From Polytrichum commune (lineage: Eukaryota; Streptophyta; Polytrichopsida; Polytrichales; Polytrichaceae), in the NCBI GenBank assembly GCA_950295325.1, contig OX485808.1:5460501-5524500 (forward strand): a stretch of DNA of 64,000 nucleotides, in the 5' to 3' direction. The notes under the pieces are model-generated. The model worked only from the letters and a program-made list of their open reading frames with translations. It made no database searches and was not told where the DNA came from. This document shows, piece by piece, positions 36,261 to 48,460 of the stretch. Numbering within the stretch: position 1 is the stretch's first letter; the number at the start of each line of letters is the position of its first letter. The translations under genes were made by a program, and so were the position numbers.

Positions 36261-39200
36261 TAAAGTGAGACACAGTAGATATTTTGGACATATCTCTTTC
36301 CCCTGACAGTAGGATGCAAAAAGCCTTATGATTGGGGAAAAGGAGAAGGGGATGAAAAATGGGACTTACATCCACCGTCCACATCCAAACCTCAAAGACG
36401 CTAAGTTAACTTTATGTATCAAGCCAAAGCGATTGGGTCCGTCCCAATTTCCAAGCCTCGAAGGCAAGTGCTTTTAGTTATTCTTCTGTTGGAAGCAGGC
36501 TCAAATATTCTTGGTGCTCCTCGTCCATGAGGAGAGTACCCCTTGGCCGTTATACTTTGGTTACCCTTTTGCAATTGGATGCGTTCCAACATAACGTTAT
36601 TATAAAGAGCCCAACATTGCTTAACGGGACTTTGAAATCTCTTTTGATTATTCCTTCCATCATTCTTGGAGGGCTGGGGCGAACCAACCCGTACACTGGT
36701 TCCTTTGAGGCAAGGGTTAAGGCATCCAAGAAGGAGCGAGTGTATGGCTTGGTTAGCCCATATCATTCTTGGAGCTGACCACTTGTGAACAATGCACAAC
36801 TTGGGCACTGTAGTGTATTTGCTTACCACTCCCAGGGCACATGTCTACGTGTAAGGAGTGTGGGTGTTGTTTGGTAAGTTCTTCGTGTTCTTCAACTTCT
36901 ACCCATTAGATTCACACAACAAAACATGTGTTGTATTAGCAAGCCTATGATGAGACATATGCAAAAACCATATTGAACATTGAACTTCCCATGGTTATCG
37001 GAAGTGCATGATTGTTGATTTCTTAACTGGATACACATGTCCTCCCGATTGTGTTCATTATTGAGTGTAAAGTGTAGTTGATTAATATATGAAGATGTAG
37101 TCCAATCTCTTTTAAACACGTGTCTTTGATGATGCTCTTTGATCCTCACCAAACTACATACCAATCAAATTTAGGGGTCTAATTAGGAAAAAGAGTCGTT
37201 TAAGACCCATCTACCTTATTGCTCCCGGGGGGGGGGGCACTCATAGTAAATTTTTGGAGACATCTACGACAACCACTTATTTTCAAGGGGGTATTATCTC
37301 TAAGAATTCAAAAATCAAGAGATCCTTAAAGTAGCAAAAAAATCTACTGAGATTAAAAATTTAATATGCTATTGATAATCAGATTTCTAGAATGCATTCA
37401 ATATTAAATACCCTATCTTTCTTACAAATTTTTGATAGCCCCTAATTTTTAGCCGAAGGGGGGAGGGGTGCATTGTGAATTCGCATTTTAATAATGTGAT
37501 TGCATTGTAGTGATATGGCAAGAAGAAAACACAATAAAAATTAATTACACCAACAACATTGTAATGGAGAATGCAAGTAGAGTGCAACCTTAAATTTTAG
37601 TGTATTAAGAAACACAATTGTCCAACATTTACAGGATAGCAAGAGTTCGTGCAACATTTGCAAAAGAATTTCAAACATCAAATATTGTCTCAAATATACC
37701 CCTTCATGTCAACGTTTTAAACATAATGGAGCTCAAAGTATCCTTGATGAAGAGAAACCACCATGGAATAAAATTGAGCCCTCCATCTTCTTTGATGAAG
37801 CAAAATGGCGGTCCCTTACACAAGTTACATTGCATGCTATTTTTTTTTATAAATGATTTCCAACATTAATTTGCCCCTAAATTTTACATAGAATTTTTTT
37901 AAATTTTCCCTCAAATGAATATTAAATACCATATATTTTATCGCATGTCATTTAAAAAAAACCTTTTGTGTCCCCCCCCCCACCCCTGCCTTACTATGAC
38001 CAGGTGATGGGGTCACTGACTACAAGATTTTTTTAGTTGCAATGGTTATGGGATTCATTAGGCATGAGGCCAACCTATGCCCTACCTCTCCATTATTTGT
38101 TGTACAAATACCACCTCCCTCCCCTCCCCCCTTGCTTATCATTCAATTTATTTATTTTGAATACTAAATTACAGGATCAAAAATGGAAAAGGATGCATGA
38201 GAGTCTTGTTGAATTATGTTTTGAATTTGTATTCCTACCCCAAATATGAAAAAAGGCTTGCATAACATATTTGTAGGGTCAGGGTTAGACGCCTGCCTCT
38301 TTGACTTAGGTCTCCACCACTAATTTCCAAGGTGGAAAACATAGTCCATTATAAATTACAGTGGGATCACATCATGTGTATTATTTTCTAAGATATTTTG
38401 ACTATGGATTTAGAATCAAAGCTCCACTTTCCTCTACATCGATTCACTCGAGAATTATTACGCACAAACCTATAGGTGTGAAGTATTACTAGATTGCCTT
38501 TTACCTCAATATTAGTGGTGGGGTCCGCCTCAAAGACATGGGCATCTAGCCTTGCCCATTGTTGTAGTACCTAGCATCTTCATAACGCCCAGACCATGTA
38601 GCTAGAAGTGCTCATGTTTCCCTCTTCTTTTCAAATCTCCAAGAACACCACATAAGCTATCACTTTTCTTGGAGCAAATATGCCACTTATGTCCTTTTGA
38701 ATGCACATTGTGGAGGAAATAACGTATTTATCCATCCCTAAACAATGTATGTTCATCCAATGTTTGGCAACATCATTTTGGAATTTGGTTACTCCATCAA
38801 TGAAACAAGAATCCAAGTATTCATATTCCTGCTACTTCTACCACAAATAAAACCACTAGGAAGTGACATCTTGAGGCCCACAATGGAGAGTATGAAGGTT
38901 TACGGTACAAGGCTTTCTTGTGCATGCCCAATTGTATGATGTCACCTCAGTTGTCATATGAACAGTATGTGGTAACTTGTGAGCAGTAATGGAGTAAAAC
39001 CATGTGGAAACACACACTCTAGTATCCTATTCCCATGGTACTATGCCTAAATATTATCCAACTGGCCTAAGATATTGTAAAGGGGTAAATATTTGAACTT
39101 GGGGTTACGGTCCCTAAACCCAACACATCAGATATTCCCAAGACCAATGAAGTCTATATGCAAACGAAATAAGAAGCATGGCATACATGATACCAACACA

Positions 39201-41690
39201 CTTGGTTGCTCGCACAAAACCCACAGTTGCCCGTTGTTTGTGGCTTATTGAAATAAAGGTGGAAATCAAAATCCAAACATACAAATCCAAATTATAAACA
39301 TATTTAATGTGCTTTATGTTGTGCTATGATTGGAACCAAACACACTATCATCCTCATTGCCTTTCGTTGCCTCATCATCTACATATGGATTCATAATCAA
39401 ACATCTATACCTTTGATGAGGCGACCAAAGTTGTTGTGATTGCCATGACTTGTGCAATTCTTTCCACATGTGGAGGGAGAACCATCGTGGAAAGAGGTGA
39501 TGCCTCGGCTTTCATTGGCTTGCACACATGAAATTAGAAGGTTAGATGGCCAAATACAATATTTGACTTTCATTATATCAGTAAGGGCATTGCAACCATC
39601 CTATACATATTGCAAACTTACTTACTAATGCGAGTTCATTTGGCAACCTTCCTAATGGGCCCACCATCATCCTCAAGGCTTCATTATGACCCACATGTGC
39701 AAAGGCTAATGTGGTGTTCACACTGCACATGGGAGCTATGATTGCATTGAAGATACCAATATCTTCCTCGAATGCCAGGATGTGGCACCCACGTGAATGA
39801 ATGCGCCCGACATTCAAAGCCAATAATTAATTAGTATTTGTTCCAAATACAAATAACTTACACAAAATACGTTTTTGATTTGTATACATGATTATTATAT
39901 ACATGTGGATGCAAATGCATAAAGTACCACCACTATGGGTGTAGTAAATGCCTTGATTAAAATATGCATGGATATAGGATCATTTACCTCATCCTCCTCT
40001 CCGAGGCACAACCCCGTTCATGAGTTGGACGATGACATCATGAAATTAAAGAAGATGTTTGAATTTTCCACGTCCACATTAGCTATACCCCCACCCTTTT
40101 GAAATCTAAATTGCTTGGTGGACTTGCTTTTGGGCACAAACAACAAAATCTGGAAACGCCGAATTTTACCAAAACCACACAAAAGAATTATACTACATAG
40201 TGTATATGGATTAATATTTGTAAATGATGTTTCCTCTTTCCAAAACTTTCTATTTATATTATACATTACACATATTACTTGTTTGTATTACACTTGTAGA
40301 AGATCACATAATGCAACATCATTCCACTGTGTAACTTCATACGGTAATTCACACTAAGTGCACATTTAATGTAGTGGGCAATTATTTGCATGCCGAAAGA
40401 TACTCAACCCACATATATAAAACACCCTACATCACATATATCATTGGAACCATCAATATTACATGTATGAATAGCATTTGACGATTTCTCTATAATAGTA
40501 GAAGGTGGCACACAATGAAGGAGTATAATACAATAATGTGATGAATACATCATATATTGAATTTTAGGATGTTGTTTTCAACAATTTGAGATTTTTACAT
40601 GATAGATCATCCTTTGGGAGTTTGTGATGGATAGTTAAACCTACAAATTGCAGATGTTGCTCACTCCCTTGTTTCACCTAAAATCATCCAAGACAATATA
40701 ATCAAGAAGACTAAGTAAGGACCTCAACACCATCAAGTGTATGTTATTTCAATTTATGTACTTTACTAGAGACATAACAAGTTACCACAAACAAACCTCA
40801 CCACAAACGTCACATGTTGCAACAAAAGATTGGGGATGTTCCCTGGATGCTCATTATTAGTGACTCACCCCGTGTCTAAGTTATATTAGACATAAACAAA
40901 TCACAATTGGCCAATTACTTTTGCCACATGTCATCACGTGAGTGGTTGAACAAGGGAAAAGACGGTGTGCAAATTTAATCAAGATAAAGACATGGCCGAT
41001 CACACATGAATAAACGGTATCATAAAAGTCACACTTTGGAACTGAAGCTGGGTATCTTCATAAGTGCTTTGTGAAACAACATAGAAGGTGCTCTATTTCA
41101 TCTTAACGAGGGCCGGAATGTAGTTTCCACGTTGGATTCAAGAGTGTCTCAACCAATGTACGAATTGACACGTGGCATAATTTGAGGGAAATAAAATTAT
41201 CTTTGGACAGAGTAGAAAGAGCCCTCTACGACATTGCCGTGCTTTCTGCTCAAGCTTTACCTTAGTGACAAATAACATTATGCCACGTGGCATTCTACCA
41301 TTGGCTTTAGAACACACTTGAATGCCTTGGGGCGGGGGGCAAGGAAAAACTTAGGTAGCTGAACTCTACAAGCCTGTACTAGATCACGCCATAAATTGTT
41401 ACACTCTAAATAACCGTCCAACAAATGACCTTTTGACCCTTTACAAGCTCGTGGGCTCACATATAATATATATATATATATATATATAAATTCCGCAGTA
41501 TAAAGTTAAAAATATTCCCACTGCAAGCAAGAAGGACAGCAGCTGTTTCTCAGAAAGTAAAGTATAAGAATAAGAATAAGCATAAGAATGAGAATAAGAA
41601 TGAAGGACCGTCTCTTCATTGAGGAGACGTGAGATAGGGCCAATCCACTTGGAGAGAGAGGGAATTAGCGTACGCGAGCGTGCAATAGTA
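36261..41690. other. long gene-free stretch
   Basis: About 5.4 kb of AT-rich sequence without supported genes. A poly-G run (about 37227-37237) and a poly-C run (about 37971-37981) lie 740 bp apart in opposite sense. (TA)n at 41468-41488 follows. Frames such as 36419-36829 show no recognised domain. Confidence 0.4.
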
Positions 41691-41960
41691 TACATCATGG
41701 ATATTACTTTCCAAAGTTGATTTGACACCGGAATTAGTTTTTTAAACCCACAATTACAGTAGTCTACTCCAGGTCATTTGAGATGAATCGGTAACAAACA
41801 TATAGGGGGTCAAGGTTTTATGTTGGATGGATGAGAGGTACTACACTTGTATACAATAATTCCGATATTATATCATCCCCCATAAAATATCATCTGGGTT
41901 GTATAATATTCCAAGGCTTTTATGAATGAGAGGTATGTTCGTATGTGATAATTCCCTCTT
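41691..41960 (+). repeat. further copies of the 35.3-kb foldback family
   Basis: Full forward module at about 41714-41875 (TTGATTTGACACCGGAATTA, TTGGATGGATGAGAGGTA, TATACAATAATTCCG) and a partial one at about 41895-41960 (TGAATGAGAGGTATG). An inverted half with GAGAGAGGGAATTA starts about 41654. Confidence 0.6.
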
Positions 41961-43446
41961 TGGAATTGTTTTTCTCACAAGTAGTACAACATGTCCGGAT
42001 TGGAACATCCTCACCAACCATTGAAATATTGAATATGCATTTACTGGAATACTAATAGATTATTCTTTGTAAAGGAGAGTGTTGAAGTGTAAGCTGTTGT
42101 AAAGTTCTTGTAATATCACGATATGCAAATGATTCACAAGTATGAGGAATGGGTAAATGTTCACAACACCTACCAACGCGGAGGGCAAGAACCCATGTCA
42201 ATTTGGTGTCGTTTTTTTAAAAAAAAATTATACCATTTGGGTATGCGTAATGAGAATCTTGCAATTTTTGATACTAATAGGGTATGAATATTTCATGGTA
42301 TTTTTGTTTTTGATATCATGCAAGAACCTTCATACCTAGGCAAAATCATCCTAGTATCCATATGGTTTAGAATGGTACTGACCCATATAATAACTCAAGT
42401 ACACAAAAATTCTCTCATGTTGACATACCCACCAAATATCAAGATTTGAATGGTATTATAATTTTGATACTCAAGGGTAGATTCATTGATACCATAGTTG
42501 AGGTTTACTTTTATTATCATGCATTCATCTATATAAACACATATGGATATTGGTAAAAACCTTGAATATTATATGAAGTTTTGGAATTGCTAATTTTGTC
42601 CAAATGGACACCTAAATCGGGGTCAAAGGCCCAAATAAGTCTACATTGATTATCCCAATTAGTGAGTGAGGGCTAATAGTGCGTGTGGGAAATTAGTGGA
42701 GGTGATGCCAAAAAACTTTATGCTCTAAAATTAGTGCCACCAAAAGATTTAGGAAACACTGTTCACCCCAATATTATTCATTGAGAATAGTATTCATAGT
42801 AGCACTATTCACTGAAGTACCAACAACATTCATCCTAACACTATTCACTTTTACATAGAATTTTTGTATATCACTCTACAAACACCTTAGAGCACGCACC
42901 AATCTTCTTAAAATGTATGGTGCATGTATTCATGTACTCATGTATTCATAAAATTTGGTATCACTAGTAAAAAAATCAACCCTCACTACACTTAATATAT
43001 AAATTTAGAATCATATGGTATTTCAAGTCACTAAGGTAACTTTTGGATGACACTTCCTATGAAAAAGTGAGAAAATATTGTCATGGGTGATGAATGATTT
43101 CATCCATTGGCCAAAACCCTACCTTCTCTTGTCAAAAACTTGTGATGAATATTGTCATAGATGAATGCAATTTGGATTAAAAACCACTTGGTAAGTGATA
43201 ATAATTGCAACACTATAAATCTAATATCCCCCGAAAAAATTACAAGGATGGCAAATAATGTTGGGTTAACACTATTGTTGTTAACACTATACTGCGGTTT
43301 ACAATTAGTACTTAGCAAAAAAATAAGAATTGGCGACACAACATATCATATTTAGTGTAGTTAGTGTGCACATTAAATATCATGTTTTGTGTTGTTTTGA
43401 GACTTGACAAAATAGTGCATGTTTTGGGAATTAGTACTAGACACAC
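41961..43446. other. AT-rich intergenic stretch
   Basis: No gene or clear element recognised. Confidence 0.4.
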
Positions 43447-43764
43447 TAAGGGTTGGTTTACACTACGGTGGAGAAGTCCACCGGTCATGAAAAAAAGGAC
43501 GTTTCTCAATTGTGATTGGTCGAAAATGCAACTCTTGACCGGTGGGTGTTTACACTAGGTGAAGAAAACAATGGTGGTGAACTTTTCTCATGGATGATAA
43601 AATGACATGGCCGCCTACATGGTGGCACTTTTTGGAGTTGGGCTTCTCCGGCCTCAAGAGGCCGGAGAAACCAAACTCAATAAAAATTTAATTTTCAAAA
43701 ATAGATCTGGACCGTAGATTTCATATCTGGTTTTTTTCAAAACCTAAGGTGTTGGCAAGTTTTT

Positions 43765-43768
<4 letters not shown>

Positions 43769-43802
<34 letters not shown>
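43769..43802 (+). repeat. (CT)n microsatellite
   Basis: TC repeat of about 17 units after a T-run, inside the Harbinger-type element. Confidence 0.9.
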
Positions 43803-43804
<2 letters not shown>

Positions 43805-45693
43805 GCTTTGCTCTAGATTTTGCCTTTGAATTAAAAAGTAATATTACTGACAATCTAATATGAACATTCCAATAGGGCTGAGACACCTAAGGGAATCAAC
43901 ACCACAGTCAGATGGTTGAAACTAACCATGGGTTAAGTTACCATGGTAAAAAACAGTTACCATACTCCACATTTTAGGGTTTCCGTGACCTAAAACAACC
44001 TCTTTGCTTGACCACACCAATACTTAAGCCTCTCTTTCTCCCATGTGAAAACTCTTTTACACGCGTGAAGGACGTGAATGTGAGAGCAAGGTTGGAGGGA
44101 AGGTGAAAAAACTGACATTGGGTGAATTAGAGATTGTCACTATCAAGTTACACAACATGGCAAAAGAGCAGGTTTGTATACTCATTGATTTGTAATGAGT
44201 ATTGTCTTTGCAAAGCATCAATGGACTTGACAGGTGAGGTTAATGTGTGTGTCATGTGAGTTGACATCGGGGGCTAAGTCACGTCAAATTAGGAGTAAAT
44301 GGACTCCATTAGGAGTCCATGTGTGTTTGGATGAGTGATGGACTCCATTGGGAGTCCTAGTTAGTTGTTCATCCACTTCATGGATGAAATCCACATAGGA
44401 TTGGGGTTATGTGGAGAGGAAGGCATCTTGACTTGCCATTGTTGTCAAGTCAAGTCTTGTGAGTGTGTTTTGAGAGAGAGAAAGAGCTTGTTGTTGCTAT
44501 CTTATGGCTATGGTGTAGTAGATCATGAGTAAAGCCTTTGCATTCTTTCTCCATCACTTGCACTCTTGGATTCTCCCTTTGTGGAGTGAGAGATAGCTTG
44601 ACTCTTGTGTGTGAATTTCAGAGTTTCTTAAGCTTTGTAAGAAGACGTCTTAGTTTCTTGAGCTTGGAGAGAGAAACCCTCATCTTGAAGAGGTGGTTGT
44701 TTAGCATATTAGTTTGCCATGTTTATTTTTCTAATTGATGTTGATGACAACACTCGATCTGTTGTGTTTAACGATCTTAGTTTACACGACATGTGACATG
44801 GATAGCAACTGAGCTTAGCTGAAGACACCTGACACACGCCTTTCTAACACACATTTTGTTTGTTTGGGTTGGCACGGGTGCAGGTGAGGCTAGCTCTTCA
44901 CATTTTCTACACCAACAATAGTACATTGTTCAAGTTTGAATACTCTTTCACCTTATTATATGATAAGCATGAAAATAGTGTTATTGCTTTGAAATAGTAT
45001 TTTAATTAGCACACAACCACTACAAAGTAGTTGAGACAGTATTGATAAATATGTACAAGTTTACATATGATATACTCAACCTAGTACTTGATGATGATAT
45101 TGGTGACATTGGTAACATTAGTTACAATGGCTTCCAAACACAATACATTGCATAGATAGAACTGTATTATGGACTATGATTACTTAGCAGAATACACTAC
45201 GAAGTAAAGCTATATTATGGGCTAAACTTCTACAGAGTTAGACTCTAGTATGGATTGTATATTTGCAGAATTAGACTACAGTCCGAACTACGTTTATGCT
45301 GAGTTAGACTCTGTTTTGAACTAAGGTTTGGAACTTAGGTTCTGGACTAAGCTTATGTATACAAGTCATGTAATGAGTACACCAAACCTCTACATTCTGA
45401 CTACTCATACCACACAGATAGAGTTTTTTTTGTTAACTCTTGAAAAATCAAGCCATTCCATATTGTACAAAGCCTAGTACTACAAGCATAATGATAGACA
45501 CTATGACTTGAAAGGAAATAGATTTGTGTTGAGGAAAATCCCACCCACCCACCCTTGCTTTATTTTGATGAAGAATAGAAAGGAAAGGGCCTCTGAAAAG
45601 AGGAAGATCAAGCTTTGAAAAAGACAACTCCCTCTCTCTCTGTGTGTTGTAGTAGCTCCTTAGCGATTTTTTTTTGTGCAATTTTTTTCCGCA

Positions 45694-45975
45694 ATGGCTG
45701 GTTACTCACAATTTCAGTTTGGTAGTAGCCAAGATGAGGATGACCTCATTGGTAGTGAGAATTATTTTGAGCCCTCAAGGCAATTTCCAGGAAGTGCTTT
45801 TAGGGCTTATGTTCAACACCCTTCTCCACTTGCAAGGAATTTGAGGGAAGAGTTTGAAGGAGGAAGAGAGATAGAGGAAGAGTTTCCTACATGGGCCAAA
45901 CTTGATAATTGGCAATTTGGCATTTTTTATTATCTTTTGAATAAAATTGAACATTATATTACACAATTCTTATGA
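45694..45975 (+). CDS. short acidic ORF inside the Harbinger-type element
   Basis: 93 codons from ATG (MAGYSQFQFGSSQDEDDLIG) with acidic and aromatic residues and a WAKLDNWQFGIFYYLL end. It looks more like coding sequence than its surroundings and could be the first exon or remnant of the element's accessory (ORF1, SANT/Myb-type) protein, but no domain is recognisable in what remains. Function unknown. Confidence 0.3.
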   Translation: MAGYSQFQFGSSQDEDDLIGSENYFEPSRQFPGSAFRAYVQHPSPLARNLREEFEGGREIEEEFPTWAKLDNWQFGIFYYLLNKIEHYITQFL

Positions 45976-46307
45976 ACACAATTCTTGTTGAAATCTTTTG
46001 ATACAATGTGAATGTAGAGAATTATGGTTTTTTATCACAAAAAATCTTCACCATTAGGTGAACTTCTCTTCACCGGTGGACTTCTCCGGTGGACTTCTCC
46101 TCTAGGTGTTTAGACTTCAACCGGTCAAGACTCCTTAAGAAATATTTTATTGCCTTTAATTCTTCTCCGGCACATCCACCATTTGCCTCATATAACCATG
46201 TCTTGGCCAAGCATTCTTGACCGACCGGAGGCCTTCTCCACCGTAGTGTAAACCGGCCCTAATTGGGATAATAAGTTGTAATGAACTTAAATTGGGATTA
46301 AATAAAC

Positions 46308-47588
46308 GGGGGACGTTAAGTACCCCCCCACGAACTAATAGGGATTCCATATTCGGGCGGGGGCAGCCCTCCCACGAAATTTCTGGGCCCGCCCGGATTT
46401 TTTCCAAACCCGCCCGAAAATAGCTGCCCGCCCCGCCTGAAAACGAAAAAAACATTGCTCTTCCATTCTTGAAGGTCGCTTGACTACAAATCCCATATTG
46501 AGTGCACTTCACCTTCAAGGTCTCAAATCCAATATATATGTGCACTTCCACCTAGTAAATAAGGCATTAAATGGGATTTCATTCCGGAAGTGAAACCATC
46601 AACCAAGAATGTAATTAACTTGGAAGTCAAAAAATTAGAAAATCCTCATCAACATTGTGGTTATAATTTTTATGACTTACCATTTGAAATTGTCTTAGTC
46701 ATTCTTAAATGACACTTAAATTTAGTGTGCTGATGTGGTATGTATATTTTATAATATTTTAGATAATTCTGGCTACTTTCAAGAATATTCATACGCACTT
46801 ATTTATAAAGTATACTTAATGGAACTAATTAATCAATTATTTTAATTACCGGATTTAATTGGAGTTAATTCCATTAATTAAATTTTAGGGTTAATTAGGC
46901 TTACTGGATATAAAAATTGAGTATTGTAATTACGGAAATTGATTGGACTTAATTGGAGTTAATTCCAGTAATTAAATTTTGGGATTAATTAGTCTTACTT
47001 AATTTGGAAAGAATACTTTCTGATTTATTTGGGATTAATTAGGATTAATCAGAATTAATTAGACATAATTACATTAAATCACACTTAATTAGAATAAGTG
47101 CGTATGAATATTCTTGAAAGTAGCCAGAATTATCTAAAATATTATAAAATATACATACCACATCAGCACACTAAATTTAAGTGTCATTTAAGAATGACTA
47201 AGACAATTTCAAATGGTAAGTCATAAAAATTATAACCACAATGTTGATGAGGATTTTCTAATTTTTTGACTTCCAAGTTAATTACATTCTTGGTTGATGG
47301 TTTCACTTCCGGAATGAAATCCCATTTAATGCCTTATTTACTAGGTGGAAGTGCACATATATATTGGATTTGAGATCTTGAAGGTGAAGTGCACTCAATA
47401 TGGGATTTGTAGTCAAGCGGCCTTCAAGAATGGAAGAGCAATGTTTTTTTCGTTTTCAGGCGGGGCGGGCAGCTATTTTCGGGTGGGTTTGGAAAAAATC
47501 CGGGCGGGGGCAGAAATTTCGTGGGGGGGCTGCCCCCGCCCGAATATGGAATCCCTATTAGTTCGTGGGGGGGAACTTAACGTCCCCC
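46308..47588. mobile_element. long-arm foldback transposon (Mutator-like), 1281 bp
   Basis: Two 496-bp arms (46308-46803 and 47093-47588) are near-perfect inverted repeats starting GGGGGACGTTAAGT. They are flanked by the exact 9-bp duplication TAAATAAAC (46299-46307 and 47589-47597). A 9-bp duplication with very long inverted repeats is typical of Mutator-like (MULE) elements. The 289-bp middle (46804-47092) is made of AT-rich TTAATTGGAGTTAATT-type repeats with no coding. The arms' open frames are mirror images and not genes. It sits 48 bp from the Harbinger-type element. Confidence 0.92.
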
Positions 47589-47954
47589 TAAATAAACAAC
47601 ACACCTATAAAAGGCATGTTTAAAAGGGCACCCACATGTTGGGAAATGAAATCCCTCCCGGGCATATTACCGTTTAAGGCCCCTCCACGTCAACGCCCGT
47701 CACTGAACACTCAAAAATGGACAAGGACAAATTTATCATTCTGCATTCTTCTTGAGCTTCGAAGGATCTGACCTGCCGATTATCAAATGTTACAGTAGCT
47801 TATTGTGGGCAGAAAGAAGATGTAACTCAAAGCAATCCTTTCTTTGATGCAAGGATGTGCCATGGAAGCTCAATTTCTTTCCATTTTCGGCAGCTGTGGC
47901 TTGGTTGGGTTGGGAGGGCATCTTTCCGAAGAATTTGTGATATGCTGGTAAGAG
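47589..47954. other. intergenic
   Basis: Right-hand target duplication of the foldback element (47589-47597), then sequence with nothing recognised. Confidence 0.4.
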
Positions 47955-48028
47955 TTGTGTTCAGAAAGATAATGTATCTCAATGTTCAAAATGTTCAATG
48001 CCAAGCTACATTATCTTTCTGAACACAA
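47955..48028. other. perfect 22-bp hairpin
   Basis: 47955-47976 and 48007-48028 are exact reverse complements (TTGTGTTCAGAAAGATAATG core) with a 30-nt loop. It borders the duplication at 48085-48460. Confidence 0.6.
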
Positions 48029-48084
48029 AAGATGTAGGTAAAGGAGAGCTCAAAATTCTTTCATTCTTTGGCTGTTGTGATTTG

Positions 48085-48460
48085 AAGAAGGTTGCTCTCT
48101 TATACATGTGCACACAACCGCCTTCCATTTCTAAACATTGCAGTGTTGTTGTGACTGACCTCCTTGGCGGCCTCCTTTCATTCTTAAGCATGTAAGTTTG
48201 TGGTTACTAACCTGCTTGGGAGTCATTTCCCTCTCTTGCCAAAATGATTTAGCAAAAGGAAAATAACAAGGAATCCATGTAAAGTATTTAGTTTGTAATC
48301 TGGCTAGAATGCAAACTTGTGATGATTTCACTCGTGCAAAGGAGAAGTCTTCTTGAAGAAGTTTCTCTCTTGTATATGTGTATACAACTGCCTTCCATTC
48401 TAAGTGTTGTTGTGACTAACCTACTTGGCGGCCGCCTTCCATTTTTAAGCATGTTCGGGA
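48085..48460. repeat. tandem duplication, about 285-bp period
   Basis: Segments 48085-48195 and 48362-48458 both read GAAGAAG(G/T)TT-CTCTCTT, a TACAACT/ACAACCGCCTTCCATT block, GTTGTTGTGACT, CTTGGCGGCC and TTTCATT or TTCCATT with TTAAGCATGT. No coding function recognised. Confidence 0.65.

Larger units (their letters stand above)
43450..46259. mobile_element. PIF/Harbinger-type element, about 2.8 kb
   Basis: Terminal inverted repeats GGGTTGGTTTACACTACGG (left) and, on the minus strand from the right, GGGCCGGTTTACACTACGG; the match continues through TGGAGAAG (26 of the first 28 positions). The 3-bp flanks are TAA (43447-43449 and 46260-46262), the usual Harbinger target duplication. Subterminal CCGGT and GGACTTCTCC motifs recur at both ends. 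No DDE transposase is recognised, so it appears non-autonomous; one acidic frame lies at 45694-45975. A long (CT)n tract is at 43769-43802. The stretch 44229-44800 may hold another nested insertion but I could not define its ends. Confidence 0.75.

Noticed and set aside
46156-47623. Two matching frames starting MEVHIYIGFE in opposite orientation
   Set aside because: They are the two arms of the foldback transposon; identity comes from the inverted repeat, not from a gene pair.
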